Source: Aquisalimonas sp.
GTDB taxonomy: Bacteria > Pseudomonadota > Gammaproteobacteria > Nitrococcales > Aquisalimonadaceae
Assembly (NCBI GenBank): GCA_007127625.1
Contig: SKYZ01000200.1
Span: 1-10,850 of the forward strand
Length of the DNA: 10,850 bases
Direction of reading: 5' to 3'
Both the position numbers and the translations under genes were made by a program. This document shows positions 1 to 7,598 of this stretch, one piece after another (position 1 is the first letter of the stretch; each line of letters begins with the position of its first letter). The notes under the pieces are model-generated. The model was given only the letters and a program-made list of their open reading frames with translations. It was not told the origin of the DNA and did not search any database.

Positions 1-174
1 AGGGGGCGCCTCACCGTGCTTTCGGCGCAGGATGGCCGCATCCTGGCGCGCATTCGCGTGCGCGAGGACGCGACCATCTCCGAGGCACCGGTCAGTGACG
101 GCAACGGTGTTCATGTGCTCACCGATGACGGCTACCTGATGCGTTATCGCCTGCGCGACCGCGACGACGACTAG
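1..174 (+). CDS. C-terminal fragment of a probable PQQ-type beta-propeller protein (BamB-like?)
   Basis: The window opens inside this reading frame. The visible 57 codons run to a TAG at 172-174. The peptide includes LTVLSAQDGRILARI, then APVSDGNGVHVLTDDGYLMRY, a pattern of short beta strands with a D-G turn. This is typical of the blades of PQQ/quinoprotein-like propellers, such as BamB of the outer-membrane assembly complex. The tail is charged (RDRDDD). The next gene starts 10 nt downstream and its likely ribosome binding site (AGGA, 173-176) overlaps this stop codon, so the two are probably cotranscribed. Propeller membership rests on strand pattern alone. BamB is a guess, because the N-terminus and any lipobox lie outside the window. 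Confidence 0.6.
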   Translation, partial: RGRLTVLSAQDGRILARIRVREDATISEAPVSDGNGVHVLTDDGYLMRYRLRDRDDD

Positions 175-184
175 GACGGCTTCC

Positions 185-940
185 ATGTGCCTGGTGGTCC
201 TTGCCCTGGATGCCCACCCCGACTATCCGCTGATCCTGGTGGGCAACCGGGACGAGTTCCATCACCGCCCCACAGAGGCCATGCACTGGTGGTCGCAGCC
301 GCCGATCCTCGCCGGGCGCGACCTGACTGCCAGGGGCACCTGGCTGGGGGTCACCGGCGCCGGCCGGGTAGCCACCGTCACCAACTACCGCGACCCTGAT
401 CCACCGAAGGATGATGCCCTGTCCCGTGGCCAGTTGGTGGTGGATGCGCTGCAGGCCAGTGACATGCGGGCGTTCGGCGATGGGCTGGTGACGGGGGGCG
501 GCCGCTACAACGGCTTCAACCTGCTCTGGGGTGAGCCGGGCCGTTTCTACTACGTCTCCAATCAGGACGGACCGGTCCGGCAGCTGGCTCCGGGTCTGCA
601 TGGCCTCAGTAACGGCCTGCTGGATACCCCGTGGCCCAAGCTCCTGCGGCTGCGTGAAGCCGTAGGGGCGGTGCTGAAGTCGGCGCGGCCCGTGACTACG
701 GAGGCGCTGATGGCGCCGTTCATGGACACCCGCCCCGCCGACGATTCCAGCCTTCCGGATACCGGGGTACCGAAGGACTGGGAGCGCATGCTCTCCAGCC
801 CCTTCATCGTCAGCCAGGCCTATGGCACCCGCGCCTGCACCGCCGTTCTGGTTGCCGCATCCGGTGCCGTGACGGTGCGCGAACAGAGCTTCGGCGTTGA
901 CGGCAGCCTGACCGGCGATCAGACCTTCGCGTGGTGCTAA
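185..940 (+). CDS. NRDE family protein (TANGO2 / Ser-rich NRDE domain)
   Basis: A 251-aa protein of the NRDE (TANGO2) family. It begins MCLVVLAL, keeping the invariant Cys2, and carries the family-naming N-R-D-E at residues 21-24 followed by F and an R-P pair. Other family-like stretches are GRDLTARGTWLGV (about 44-56), TNYRDP (about 67-72), HGLSNG (about 139-144) and the C-terminal GTRACTAVLV (about 214-223). The fold is thought to be Ntn-hydrolase-like with Cys2 as candidate nucleophile. Human TANGO2 is linked to heme and lipid/CoA handling, but the bacterial role is not established. There is no signal peptide, so it is probably cytosolic. The ATG at 185 follows an AGGA eight bases upstream that overlaps the previous stop codon, suggesting coupling to the propeller gene. 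The length is normal for the family. It ends 45 nt before the convergent pentapeptide gene. Confidence 0.88.
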   Translation: MCLVVLALDAHPDYPLILVGNRDEFHHRPTEAMHWWSQPPILAGRDLTARGTWLGVTGAGRVATVTNYRDPDPPKDDALSRGQLVVDALQASDMRAFGDGLVTGGGRYNGFNLLWGEPGRFYYVSNQDGPVRQLAPGLHGLSNGLLDTPWPKLLRLREAVGAVLKSARPVTTEALMAPFMDTRPADDSSLPDTGVPKDWERMLSSPFIVSQAYGTRACTAVLVAASGAVTVREQSFGVDGSLTGDQTFAWC

Positions 941-947
941 CCTTTTC

Positions 948-962
948 GAAGTCATCGACTTC
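948..962. repeat. Short perfect inverted repeat between convergent genes
   Basis: GAAGTC-ATC-GACTTC forms a 6-bp stem with a 3-nt loop in the 45-nt gap between the stops of the NRDE gene and the pentapeptide gene. A TTTT run precedes it on the + strand, so neither strand has a U-tract after the stem. It may help transcript ends as a bidirectional hairpin but does not qualify as an intrinsic terminator. Confidence 0.4.
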
Positions 963-985
963 CGGCACGGGACACTAGTTCCTGC

Positions 986-1825
986 TCAGCCGCACTCACC
1001 GACGCTGCGGGGGCGGCAGTGGCTCCGGTCCACCCAGGTGGCATTGCCCAGGCGCGCTTCGTCGAAGACCGTCCCGCGAATGGAAGCGTTGCGGAGATCA
1101 GCACGCTCCAGGTTGGCGCCGGTAAAGTCGGCCCCGGCAAGCGCCGCACCATCGAGGTTGGCCCCCTGGAGGTTGGCGCCGCGGAGGTCGGCGTTCTCCA
1201 GATTCACCTGTTCCAGATTGGCACCCGACAGATCGGCGCCACGCAGGCGCGCGCCTTCAAGGTTGGCGCGCGCGAAACGCGCGCCGCTGGCGGTGGCATC
1301 GGTGAAGTCGGCCCCGCGCAGGCGCGCGTTGTAGAAGCTGCCGTCGTCCACTTCCGCATTGACGAATCGCGACGCCGTCAGATCCGAAGAATCCAGACGC
1401 CCGTCGCGCAGATTCGCGCCACTGAAGTCGACTTCCGGCAGGCTGGCAGAAACGAACCGTGCCCCCTGCAGGTTGGCGCCGTTGAAACGGGCCCGCGGCA
1501 GGCGCGAGGCACCGAAATCGGTCCGGCGCAGATTTGCGTCGGTAAAATCCGCTTCATTCAGGGACGCGTCGGTGATCACCGCGCGCTCCAGGGTTGCACC
1601 CTGCAGCAGCGCGCCACTCAGGTCGATGCGGCGCATCAGCGCCCGGCTGAGGTCTGTTTCGCTCAGTTCGGCCCCGGTCTTGTCGCAGCCGGACCAGTTG
1701 ATTCCGGGGGCGGGCTCCGCGTTGCAGTTGGCATGGGCGGGTGATACGCTCAGTGCCGAAAAAATAACCAGCCCAAGCCCCGCCAGCCACCGGCTGATGC
1801 GGCTTGGGCGGAGCGCGACAGACAC
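986..1825 (-). CDS. Exported pentapeptide-repeat protein
   Basis: A 279-aa protein when started at the GTG 1825-1823. That start gives a clean Sec signal: basic N-region (RPSRISR), hydrophobic core (LAGLGLVIFSALSV) and an A-H-A cleavage site after residue 32. An upstream in-frame ATG near 1951 would add 42 residues antisense to adk and bury the signal, so it is unlikely. From about residue 51 to 263 the protein is almost wholly A(D/N)LxG-type pentapeptides, roughly 43 units, predicting a right-handed quadrilateral beta-helix. Mature cysteines lie only at the caps: C34 and C47 before the repeats, C270 and C278 after them, suited to disulfides in the periplasm. Cytoplasmic DNA-mimic pentapeptide proteins (Qnr, MfpA) are a poor comparison because this one appears exported. 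The molecular function is unknown. No good Shine-Dalgarno is visible before the GTG. Confidence 0.87.
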   Translation of the reverse strand: MSVALRPSRISRWLAGLGLVIFSALSVSPAHANCNAEPAPGINWSGCDKTGAELSETDLSRALMRRIDLSGALLQGATLERAVITDASLNEADFTDANLRRTDFGASRLPRARFNGANLQGARFVSASLPEVDFSGANLRDGRLDSSDLTASRFVNAEVDDGSFYNARLRGADFTDATASGARFARANLEGARLRGADLSGANLEQVNLENADLRGANLQGANLDGAALAGADFTGANLERADLRNASIRGTVFDEARLGNATWVDRSHCRPRSVGECG

Positions 1826-2606
<781 letters not shown>

Positions 2607-2611
2607 CCCTT

Positions 2612-2643
2612 GAGCGACCCGCCACGTCCGGGGCGGGTCGCTC
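2612..2643 (+). terminator. Strong hairpin after adk, without U-tract
   Basis: A perfect 12-bp GC-rich stem (GAGCGACCCGCC paired with GGCGGGTCGCTC) with an 8-nt loop starts 5 nt after the adk stop. No run of T follows, so it is not a canonical intrinsic terminator. It may act in termination with help, or as a 3'-end stabiliser against exonucleases. Confidence 0.55.
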
Positions 2644-2769
2644 CGCTCCGACTAACTCCGGTGAGAACGTAAAGGCCGTGGCGTCAGCGGCGCTGCTGCG
2701 GTATGTTGGATGGGTGCCGCTGTGGTGTTCATGCGGCAGCCCACTTACGCGCAGCCTCGACCCGGTGTC

Positions 2770-4209
2770 ATGAAACGTCTCCTCGCACTTGTCCTGATCA
2801 CCCTGCTGGCCCTGGCGGCGGGGCGGGCGGAAGAGCCACCCGGCGGTTATGTCCTTGAGGTTCGGGGCGCCATCGGTCCCGCCACCGTCGATTACGTCAC
2901 CCGCGGTATTGACCGTGCCGCCGAGCGCGGCGCCAAGCTGGTCATTCTGCGCATGAATACCCCGGGCGGTCTCGACAACTCCATGCGGGACATCATCGAG
3001 GCCATCGTCGAGTCGCCGGTCCCCGTGGCCACGTATGTCTCCCCGAGCGGTTCCCGCGCAACCAGTGCCGGAACCTACATCATGTACGGATCACACGTGG
3101 CCGCCATGGCGCCCGGCACCACCATTGGCGCCGCCACGCCCGTGCAGATGGGCGGCATGCCGGAGGTGGACGAAGAAGACGAGGATACGCGCGAGGAGGA
3201 CGAGGAGTCCGACAACGGCGAAAACGGCAACGGGGATGACAACGGCAATAACGACGACGAGGCCGCGGACAACGGCAATAACGATGCACCGCAGCCCGGC
3301 TCGGCCATGGAACGCAAGATGATCAACGACGCCGTGTCCTACATCCGCTCCCTGGCGGAAATGCGCGGCCGCAACGCCGACTGGGCCGAGAAGGCGGTGC
3401 GCGAGGCCGCCAGCATCGGCTCCAGCGAGGCGCTGGAACTCAACGTCATCGACGTCCTTGCCAGCGACATGGATGATCTGCTCAGCCAGATCGACGGCAT
3501 GGAAGTGGAAACCCAGGCCGGGCCGGTGACCCTGGAGACCGAAGGGCTGAGCCTCGAATACCTGGAGCCCGATTGGCGCAACGAACTGCTGTCGGTGATC
3601 ACCAATCCCAACGTCGCGTACATCCTGATGCTCATCGGCATCTACGGGATCATTTTCGAGCTGGCCAATCCGGGCGCCATCGTGCCCGGGGTGCTCGGGA
3701 GCATCAGCCTGCTGCTGGCGCTGTTTGCCTTCCAGGCGCTGCCCATCAACTATGCCGGGCTCGGGCTGATGCTGCTCGGGGCGGCGTTCATTGTCGGCGA
3801 GGCGTTCATGCCGAGCTTCGGCGTGCTCGGCATCGGCGGCATCGCCGCCTTCATCCTGGGTTCGCTGCTACTGGTGGATACCGGCGTGGAGGCGTACGAG
3901 CTTTCCCTGGAGGTCATTCTCGGGGTCTCCGCAGTGAGCTTCGTCGTGATCTTCGGCATCGCTACCATGGCCGTGCGCGCCCATCGGCGTCGTGTCGCGT
4001 CCGGGGTGGAGCAGATGAGCGGCGAGCGTGCCGAAGCGGCAGGGGATTTCCGGGATGGTGTCGGCAAGGTGCGGCTGCTGGGCGAGGTCTGGAATGCAGA
4101 ACTGGAAGGCGAGGGCGAGGTGCGCAAGGGTGACCGTGTACGGGTGGTTGCCGTGGAGGGCCTGAAAGTGCGGGTGGCCGCGATCGAATCCGGGAGGGAA
4201 GCACAGTGA
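2770..4209 (+). CDS. Long-form NfeD family protein (ClpP-class membrane serine protease homologue)
   Basis: A 479-aa membrane protein of the NfeD1b/1510-N type. The start at 2770 gives a clear signal sequence (MKRLLALVLITLLALAAGRA). Upstream ATGs at 2710 and 2731 would place 13-20 polar residues before it, and no strong ribosome binding site favours any of the three. Residues about 26-245 form the ClpP-like domain: NTPGG (63-67), then SATSAGTYI-like SRATSAGTYI with likely nucleophile S99, and K183 in ERKMIND as likely general base. An acidic low-complexity insert (about 133-173, rich in D, E, N and G) separates the two. Membrane segments cluster at about 280-405, followed by a C-terminal NfeD OB-fold (about 415-475). 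In archaeal homologues this protease cleaves stomatin partners. No stomatin gene is adjacent here. The stop overlaps the pdxH start by four bases. Confidence 0.9.
   Translation: MKRLLALVLITLLALAAGRAEEPPGGYVLEVRGAIGPATVDYVTRGIDRAAERGAKLVILRMNTPGGLDNSMRDIIEAIVESPVPVATYVSPSGSRATSAGTYIMYGSHVAAMAPGTTIGAATPVQMGGMPEVDEEDEDTREEDEESDNGENGNGDDNGNNDDEAADNGNNDAPQPGSAMERKMINDAVSYIRSLAEMRGRNADWAEKAVREAASIGSSEALELNVIDVLASDMDDLLSQIDGMEVETQAGPVTLETEGLSLEYLEPDWRNELLSVITNPNVAYILMLIGIYGIIFELANPGAIVPGVLGSISLLLALFAFQALPINYAGLGLMLLGAAFIVGEAFMPSFGVLGIGGIAAFILGSLLLVDTGVEAYELSLEVILGVSAVSFVVIFGIATMAVRAHRRRVASGVEQMSGERAEAAGDFRDGVGKVRLLGEVWNAELEGEGEVRKGDRVRVVAVEGLKVRVAAIESGREAQ
3238..3284 (+). repeat. 17-nt direct repeat inside the NfeD acidic insert
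   Basis: GACAACGGCAATAACGA occurs at 3238-3254 and again at 3268-3284, a 30-nt period that keeps the reading frame. It encodes the repeated peptide DNGNND. The repeat suggests that the insert grew by local in-frame duplication or slippage. Confidence 0.8.
4192..4209 (+). promoter_or_regulatory. Ribosome binding site and GTGA overlap coupling nfeD-type gene to pdxH
   Basis: GGGAGGGA at 4192-4199 precedes a GTG at 4206-4208, whose last two bases start the TGA stop (4207-4209) of the upstream gene. The strong site and 4-base overlap fix the pdxH start and indicate translational coupling. Confidence 0.75.
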
Positions 4210-4796
4210 GTCTGAGAGAGGACGCCATTCGTCGGTTCCAGGACTGGTTCGAGCAGGCCCGCGCCCACGAGGACGTTGGTGACGCAACGGCCATGACCCT
4301 GTCTACGGTGAGCCCGGATGGCCAGCCGGCGGCGCGCACGGTGCTTCTCAAGGCAGTGGATGTCGACGGTTTCGTCTTCTACACCAACAAGCGCAGCCGC
4401 AAGGGCCAGCACCTGAGTGCGACGCCGCGCGCCGGATTGTGCTTTTTCTGGCCGCCCCTGGGGCTGCAGGTGTTGGTGGAGGGGTCCGTGAGTGACGTCA
4501 CTGATGCCGAGGCGGATGCCTATTTCGCCTCCCGTCCGCGGCTGAGCCAGATCGGCGCCTTGGCGTCGCATCAGTCCGAGCCCCTGGACGCGCCGGAGAC
4601 GCTGGCGCGCCGTGTGGAAGAATTGGAGCAGCAGTATGCGGGCCAACCCATCCCGCGCCCGCGGCACTGGTCAGGGTATCGGGTCACGCCCACGCTGATG
4701 GAGTTCTGGTCCGCCGGCGATGGTCGCCTGCATCGGCGCGAGCGCTACGACGCGGATGCCGAAGGGCAGTGGCATCACTATTTCGTGAATCCTTAG
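4206..4796 (+). CDS. pdxH: Pyridoxamine/pyridoxine 5'-phosphate oxidase
   Basis: FMN-dependent oxidase that makes pyridoxal 5'-phosphate from PNP or PMP with O2, the last step of B6 synthesis and salvage; a cytosolic homodimer. The 196-aa protein shows the FMN-binding RTVLLK (44-49) and YTNKRSRKG (59-67), SRPRLSQIGALAS (109-121), RPRHWSGYRV (151-160) and the family signature EFWSAGDGRLHRR (166-178). The extreme C-terminus is WHHYFVNP where many homologues end in a W...RLxP pattern, so the last residues are slightly divergent. It is about 20 residues shorter at the N-terminus than the E. coli enzyme, which is common because that region is not in the active core. It starts at GTG overlapping the nfeD-type stop. 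The pairing with nfeD looks like operon convenience, not shared function. Confidence 0.95.
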   Translation: MSLREDAIRRFQDWFEQARAHEDVGDATAMTLSTVSPDGQPAARTVLLKAVDVDGFVFYTNKRSRKGQHLSATPRAGLCFFWPPLGLQVLVEGSVSDVTDAEADAYFASRPRLSQIGALASHQSEPLDAPETLARRVEELEQQYAGQPIPRPRHWSGYRVTPTLMEFWSAGDGRLHRRERYDADAEGQWHHYFVNP

Positions 4797-4831
4797 CAGC
4801 AGTCTGCACGGGCCAACAGGCCTGCCCGGCG

Positions 4832-6007
4832 TTATCCCAGCCCGTCGATCCTTCCCAGTCGGCGCAGGCCCGGAAGGCCGGCGGCGATGAGCGCAGCAGT
4901 AAGCAGCAGAGTGGACATGAGCCCGAATTGCTCCGCCAGGGCGGCTCCAGCCAGTGGTCCGATCAGAAGCCCCACCGCAAATGCCAGATTGAACACCGCG
5001 TATGCGACTGCGTAGGACTGCCCCTCGTGGCGGTCCACGCGTGCTGCAAGACCGGGCAGGGCGGGTCCGAGGACCAGCGCGCAGAAGAGCCCCGTGGCGA
5101 TGAACAGCGGTGCGGTCCACCATGCGCCCGGGGCGAGGGCGAATAGCGGCAGGATCAGGATCAGCGGTGCCGCACCCCGGCGGATGGTCGCCACCGCACC
5201 CCACTGATCGGCGCTGTGGCCCGCCAGAGGCGAGCCCAGCCCGAACGCCAGCGCGATGAGCCCGAACAGGACCCCGATGGTGCCGGCGCTGCTGCCGAAG
5301 CGCTGTTCCAGAAACAGCGGCAGCGTGGGCTCCAGCAACCCCATCACTGCAGCCACGGCGGCGACGACAATGGCCAGCCCGATCACGCCGGGATCGGCGA
5401 GCAGGCGGCCCGGGTGGGCGTGCGGTATCGAGTGTCCGGGATGGAGGCGGACGAGCACGATGGCGGCGGCGGCCGTCAGGGCGAAAGCGACAATGGCCGG
5501 CAGAACAAAGGCAGCGGCCACGCCGAACCAGTCGCTGACAAACCCGCCCAGCGGCGGGCCTGCCATCAGGCCTACGGCGAACCCGGTCATGACCAGCCCC
5601 ATGGTGCGCCCGCGCTCCCGGGCCGGCCACTGGTCGGCGATAATCGCCAGACCGGCCGTCCAGGTGGCTCCCGAGGTGGCACCCTGCAGTGTGCGTGCGA
5701 CCACCATCGCCGTGAAGCTCTCGGCCGACAGGAACAGCAAAAGGATCAGGGCAAGTCCGCCGATGCCGGCGATCAGCGGTATCCGGTACCCCCAGCGCCG
5801 GATTCCCAGACCGATCAGCGGCGTCGCAACGCACAGGCCGAAGGCGTAACTGCCCAGCAGGATGCCGGCGGCGGTCTGCCCGAACTCGAGCTCCGCGCCG
5901 AGCCGCGGCAGCATTGGCACCACCAGCCCGTAGACCAGCGTGTCCAGTGACACACCGGCAACAATGACGGCCAGCAGGGCCCGGCGCAGACCTGGAGTCA
6001 TGGTCAT
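4832..6007 (-). CDS. MFS transporter, DHA1 (drug:H+ antiporter-like) type
   Basis: A 391-aa inner-membrane protein with about 12 hydrophobic segments, the usual MFS size. TM1 holds LDTLVYGLVVPMLPRLG (21-37), the D1-type motif of drug/H+ antiporters and vesicular monoamine transporters. The TM2-3 loop has a degenerate motif A (PLIGLGIRRWGYR, 63-75). Motif B follows (VVARTLQGATSGATW, 102-116, with R105). Motif C lies in TM5 (GLMAGPPLGG, 146-155), which is diagnostic for antiporters of this group. Two ATG codons (6007 and 6001) are possible starts; the first has GGAG ten bases upstream. It lies 37 nt downstream of the unrecognised 411-aa gene on the same strand, so they probably share a transcript. 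The substrate cannot be read from sequence. It converges on pdxH with a 35-nt gap. Confidence 0.88.
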   Translation of the reverse strand: MTMTPGLRRALLAVIVAGVSLDTLVYGLVVPMLPRLGAELEFGQTAAGILLGSYAFGLCVATPLIGLGIRRWGYRIPLIAGIGGLALILLLFLSAESFTAMVVARTLQGATSGATWTAGLAIIADQWPARERGRTMGLVMTGFAVGLMAGPPLGGFVSDWFGVAAAFVLPAIVAFALTAAAAIVLVRLHPGHSIPHAHPGRLLADPGVIGLAIVVAAVAAVMGLLEPTLPLFLEQRFGSSAGTIGVLFGLIALAFGLGSPLAGHSADQWGAVATIRRGAAPLILILPLFALAPGAWWTAPLFIATGLFCALVLGPALPGLAARVDRHEGQSYAVAYAVFNLAFAVGLLIGPLAGAALAEQFGLMSTLLLTAALIAAGLPGLRRLGRIDGLG

Positions 6008-6044
6008 GGTGTGCTGTCTCCGGTCGGGGGCAGCGGCGTGGCCA

Positions 6045-7280
6045 TCAATGGCCGGTGCCCATCGCCTCCGGCCAGGGCACCAGCTGGTTGCCGTCCGGGG
6101 AGTGCAGGATGTCGCCGGGCTGAATCAGCTCCAGTTCGATGCCGCAGGCGGCCGCCTGGTCCTGCCAGTGCTGGCGGATTCGCTGGATGGATTCCGGCGC
6201 CAGCGGGTATTGATTGGCGAAATACAACACCTGGCCGTCGGCGGAGCGGGCGAGCACGGTATAGGCCACCGGCCCCATGCCGGAGCGGCTGTGTTCGGTG
6301 AGGCTCAGGCCGGCAACGTTCTCCCAGTCGTCTGCTGAGGTAATGACCTCGTTGACCTCACGGGTGTCCGGCGGCATGGCGCCCATGCGCGCCGCCGATG
6401 CGGCCTGATCGATCTCTGCAGCGACCAGCTCGGGCGTGTGTTCCACCATGTAGAGCTGCAGTCCGTGGGCGGCCAGCCCCGCGGTGTACTGCCGCTGCAG
6501 CTGCTGGTAGCGGGCGTAGCCGGCGGCCGGGTCCTCGTGTCCGGGCTGCTCCGCACGCCACTGACTGAAGGTGAGGAACCGTGCAAACGCCTCGCCACCG
6601 TCCACAAGGAAGAGGTTGCCTTCCGGGAGGGTGACCCGCGCCGGCGGACGGTTAGTGAACAGTGCCGCTTCCAGAAGCTCCCACAAGCCGCCGAGTTCGG
6701 CGTTTTCCAGCTGGATTTTCATCAGCGCGCAGAGATCGTTGAACGTCGCGAAAGAGAGGTTCAACGCCTTGATGCCGAAGCTGTCCTGGATCAGCTGCCC
6801 GGTCTTCAGCGAGGCCCGTCCTTTCTCCAGTAGCGTTTTCTCCAGCCGGGCACCGAGTTCGTCCATGGCGTCGGGTTCGCCCAAAAACAGGAAAGGAATC
6901 GCCAGCAGTGGACCGGCACCAGGCCGGCATTCCGGGGCAATGGCCGGGATCGGGAATTCCTCGCCGCGGGTGCCAATGGCCATGACCTGGGGCTGGAAGC
7001 GGGTGTCCGGCAGGCTGCGGCGGTAGAGTTCCGAGAGAATATCCACCATGGGCAGGCCGGGGCGCAGCACCTCGGTGAGATCATACAGACCGCCCAGGGT
7101 GACAAACCCATATTCCTGGAGTGGGCCAAGAATGCGTTGCAGATCCTCGGCCAGCGCCCAGCACAAGCGGTCGGCATCCTCCCAGGCCAGGGGGGCCGGG
7201 GGGCGCGCGCCCTGCGTTACCGTTTCGATATCCAGTTCCACGGTGAGTACGGCCGGCACTGATGCCACCTGGTTCTGCAT
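6045..7280 (-). CDS. Hypothetical 411-aa soluble protein, family not recognised
   Basis: I do not recognise this protein. The ATG at 7280 is preceded by GGAGG four bases upstream, and coding bias is strong across the frame. There is no signal peptide or membrane segment, so it is probably cytosolic. The N-terminal third mixes predicted strand and helix: LTVELDIETV at 12-21, a helix around 33-52, and GFVTLGGLYDLTEVL at 58-72. The middle (about 138-240) is helical with ASLKTGQLIQDSFGIKALNL. The C-terminal part has a helical, Gln-rich stretch (about 253-275) and a mixed domain (about 310-405) with YTVLARSADGQVLYFANQYPL. The even, acidic composition and long open frame argue for a conserved functional protein. 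It is the promoter-proximal gene of a unit with an MFS transporter, so a link to the transported compound is possible but only inferred from position. Confidence 0.8.
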   Translation of the reverse strand: MQNQVASVPAVLTVELDIETVTQGARPPAPLAWEDADRLCWALAEDLQRILGPLQEYGFVTLGGLYDLTEVLRPGLPMVDILSELYRRSLPDTRFQPQVMAIGTRGEEFPIPAIAPECRPGAGPLLAIPFLFLGEPDAMDELGARLEKTLLEKGRASLKTGQLIQDSFGIKALNLSFATFNDLCALMKIQLENAELGGLWELLEAALFTNRPPARVTLPEGNLFLVDGGEAFARFLTFSQWRAEQPGHEDPAAGYARYQQLQRQYTAGLAAHGLQLYMVEHTPELVAAEIDQAASAARMGAMPPDTREVNEVITSADDWENVAGLSLTEHSRSGMGPVAYTVLARSADGQVLYFANQYPLAPESIQRIRQHWQDQAAACGIELELIQPGDILHSPDGNQLVPWPEAMGTGH

Positions 7281-7324
7281 GGGACCTCCGGGGGCGCAAT
7301 AGGCAATATGGTTAAGCGGGCGCG

Positions 7325-7330
7325 AGTATA
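7325..7330 (-). promoter_or_regulatory. -10 element upstream of the 411-aa/MFS unit
   Basis: On the minus strand TATACT (5 of 6 to consensus) lies about 45 nt before the ATG at 7280. No good -35 is found at 16-18 nt spacing and there is no TG extension, so the promoter may need an activator. Confidence 0.4.
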
Positions 7331-7430
7331 CCTGATCCGCAACGGGCCGTGCTCGCTGTTGAATGCCACGGAATCTCCCTTCCCGGCGGTTGCTTTAAAA
7401 CGGACAGCAAACGCCCGATTCTCAAAAGGA

Positions 7431-7459
7431 TTGATAACGAAACCGTTTTGCACTATCTT
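7431..7459 (+). promoter_or_regulatory. Sigma70-type promoter for the hns-like gene
   Basis: TTGATA (7431-7436, 5 of 6) and TATCTT (7454-7459, 4 of 6) are separated by exactly 17 nt. It predicts a start near 7466 and a leader of about 185 nt before the ATG at 7650. The surrounding sequence is A/T-rich, as expected where an H-NS-type protein might bind its own promoter. Confidence 0.6.
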
Positions 7460-7461
7460 TT

Positions 7462-7481
7462 CGCGAAATCGTGTTTTCGCG
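7462..7481 (+). repeat. Inverted repeat at the expected 5' end of the hns leader
   Basis: CGCGAAA and TTTCGCG form a 7-bp perfect inverted repeat around a 6-nt centre, just downstream of the -10 element. It could be an operator overlapping the start site or a 5' hairpin of the transcript. Confidence 0.5.
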
Positions 7482-7583
7482 GAATGGAGCCGCAGGTGCA
7501 CAGCAGACGGACGCTGAATGAAGCGCGATTGATTCGTGCATGATGGCGTTTTCATGACGGAAACAATGCAGACGAGAACTCGA

Positions 7584-7598
7584 ACACTGGTTCAGTGT
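7584..7598 (+). repeat. Inverted repeat within the hns leader
   Basis: ACACTG-GTT-CAGTGT forms a perfect 6-bp stem with a 3-nt loop about 50 nt before the start codon. It follows immediately after CGAGAACTCG (7573-7582), itself a small palindrome, so the leader is likely structured here. Confidence 0.45.

Noticed and set aside
119..955. Minus-strand open frame of 278 aa over the NRDE gene
   Set aside because: Long antisense frames are expected at this GC content. The plus-strand frame has the NRDE motif and Cys2 start, and this one has Gly/Ala/Arg-rich shadow composition.
1019..1744. Long plus-strand open frame with V-G-A / E-V-G repeats
   Set aside because: It is antisense to the pentapeptide gene; its periodicity is the mirror of the repeated A(D/N)LxG codons. 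It has no ribosome binding site or family resemblance.
3750..4667. Minus-strand open frame of 305 aa over nfeD and pdxH
   Set aside because: It crosses two well-supported genes on the other strand and is rich in Arg, Pro and Ser as expected of an out-of-frame shadow.
4809..4828. Possible bidirectional terminator between pdxH and the MFS gene
   Set aside because: Two mutually exclusive short stems (CGGGC/GCCCG or GGCC/GGCC) are possible, neither is longer than 5 bp and no T-run follows.
4671..5834. Alternative minus-strand frame of 387 aa overlapping the MFS gene
   Set aside because: It is the wrong frame of the transporter (Arg/Gly/Pro-rich, no membrane segments), whereas the chosen frame shows MFS motifs B and C.
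7217..7555. Minus-strand open frame of 112 aa in the hns upstream region
   Set aside because: It overlaps the start of the 411-aa gene in another frame, crosses both promoters, has no ribosome binding site and resembles nothing known.
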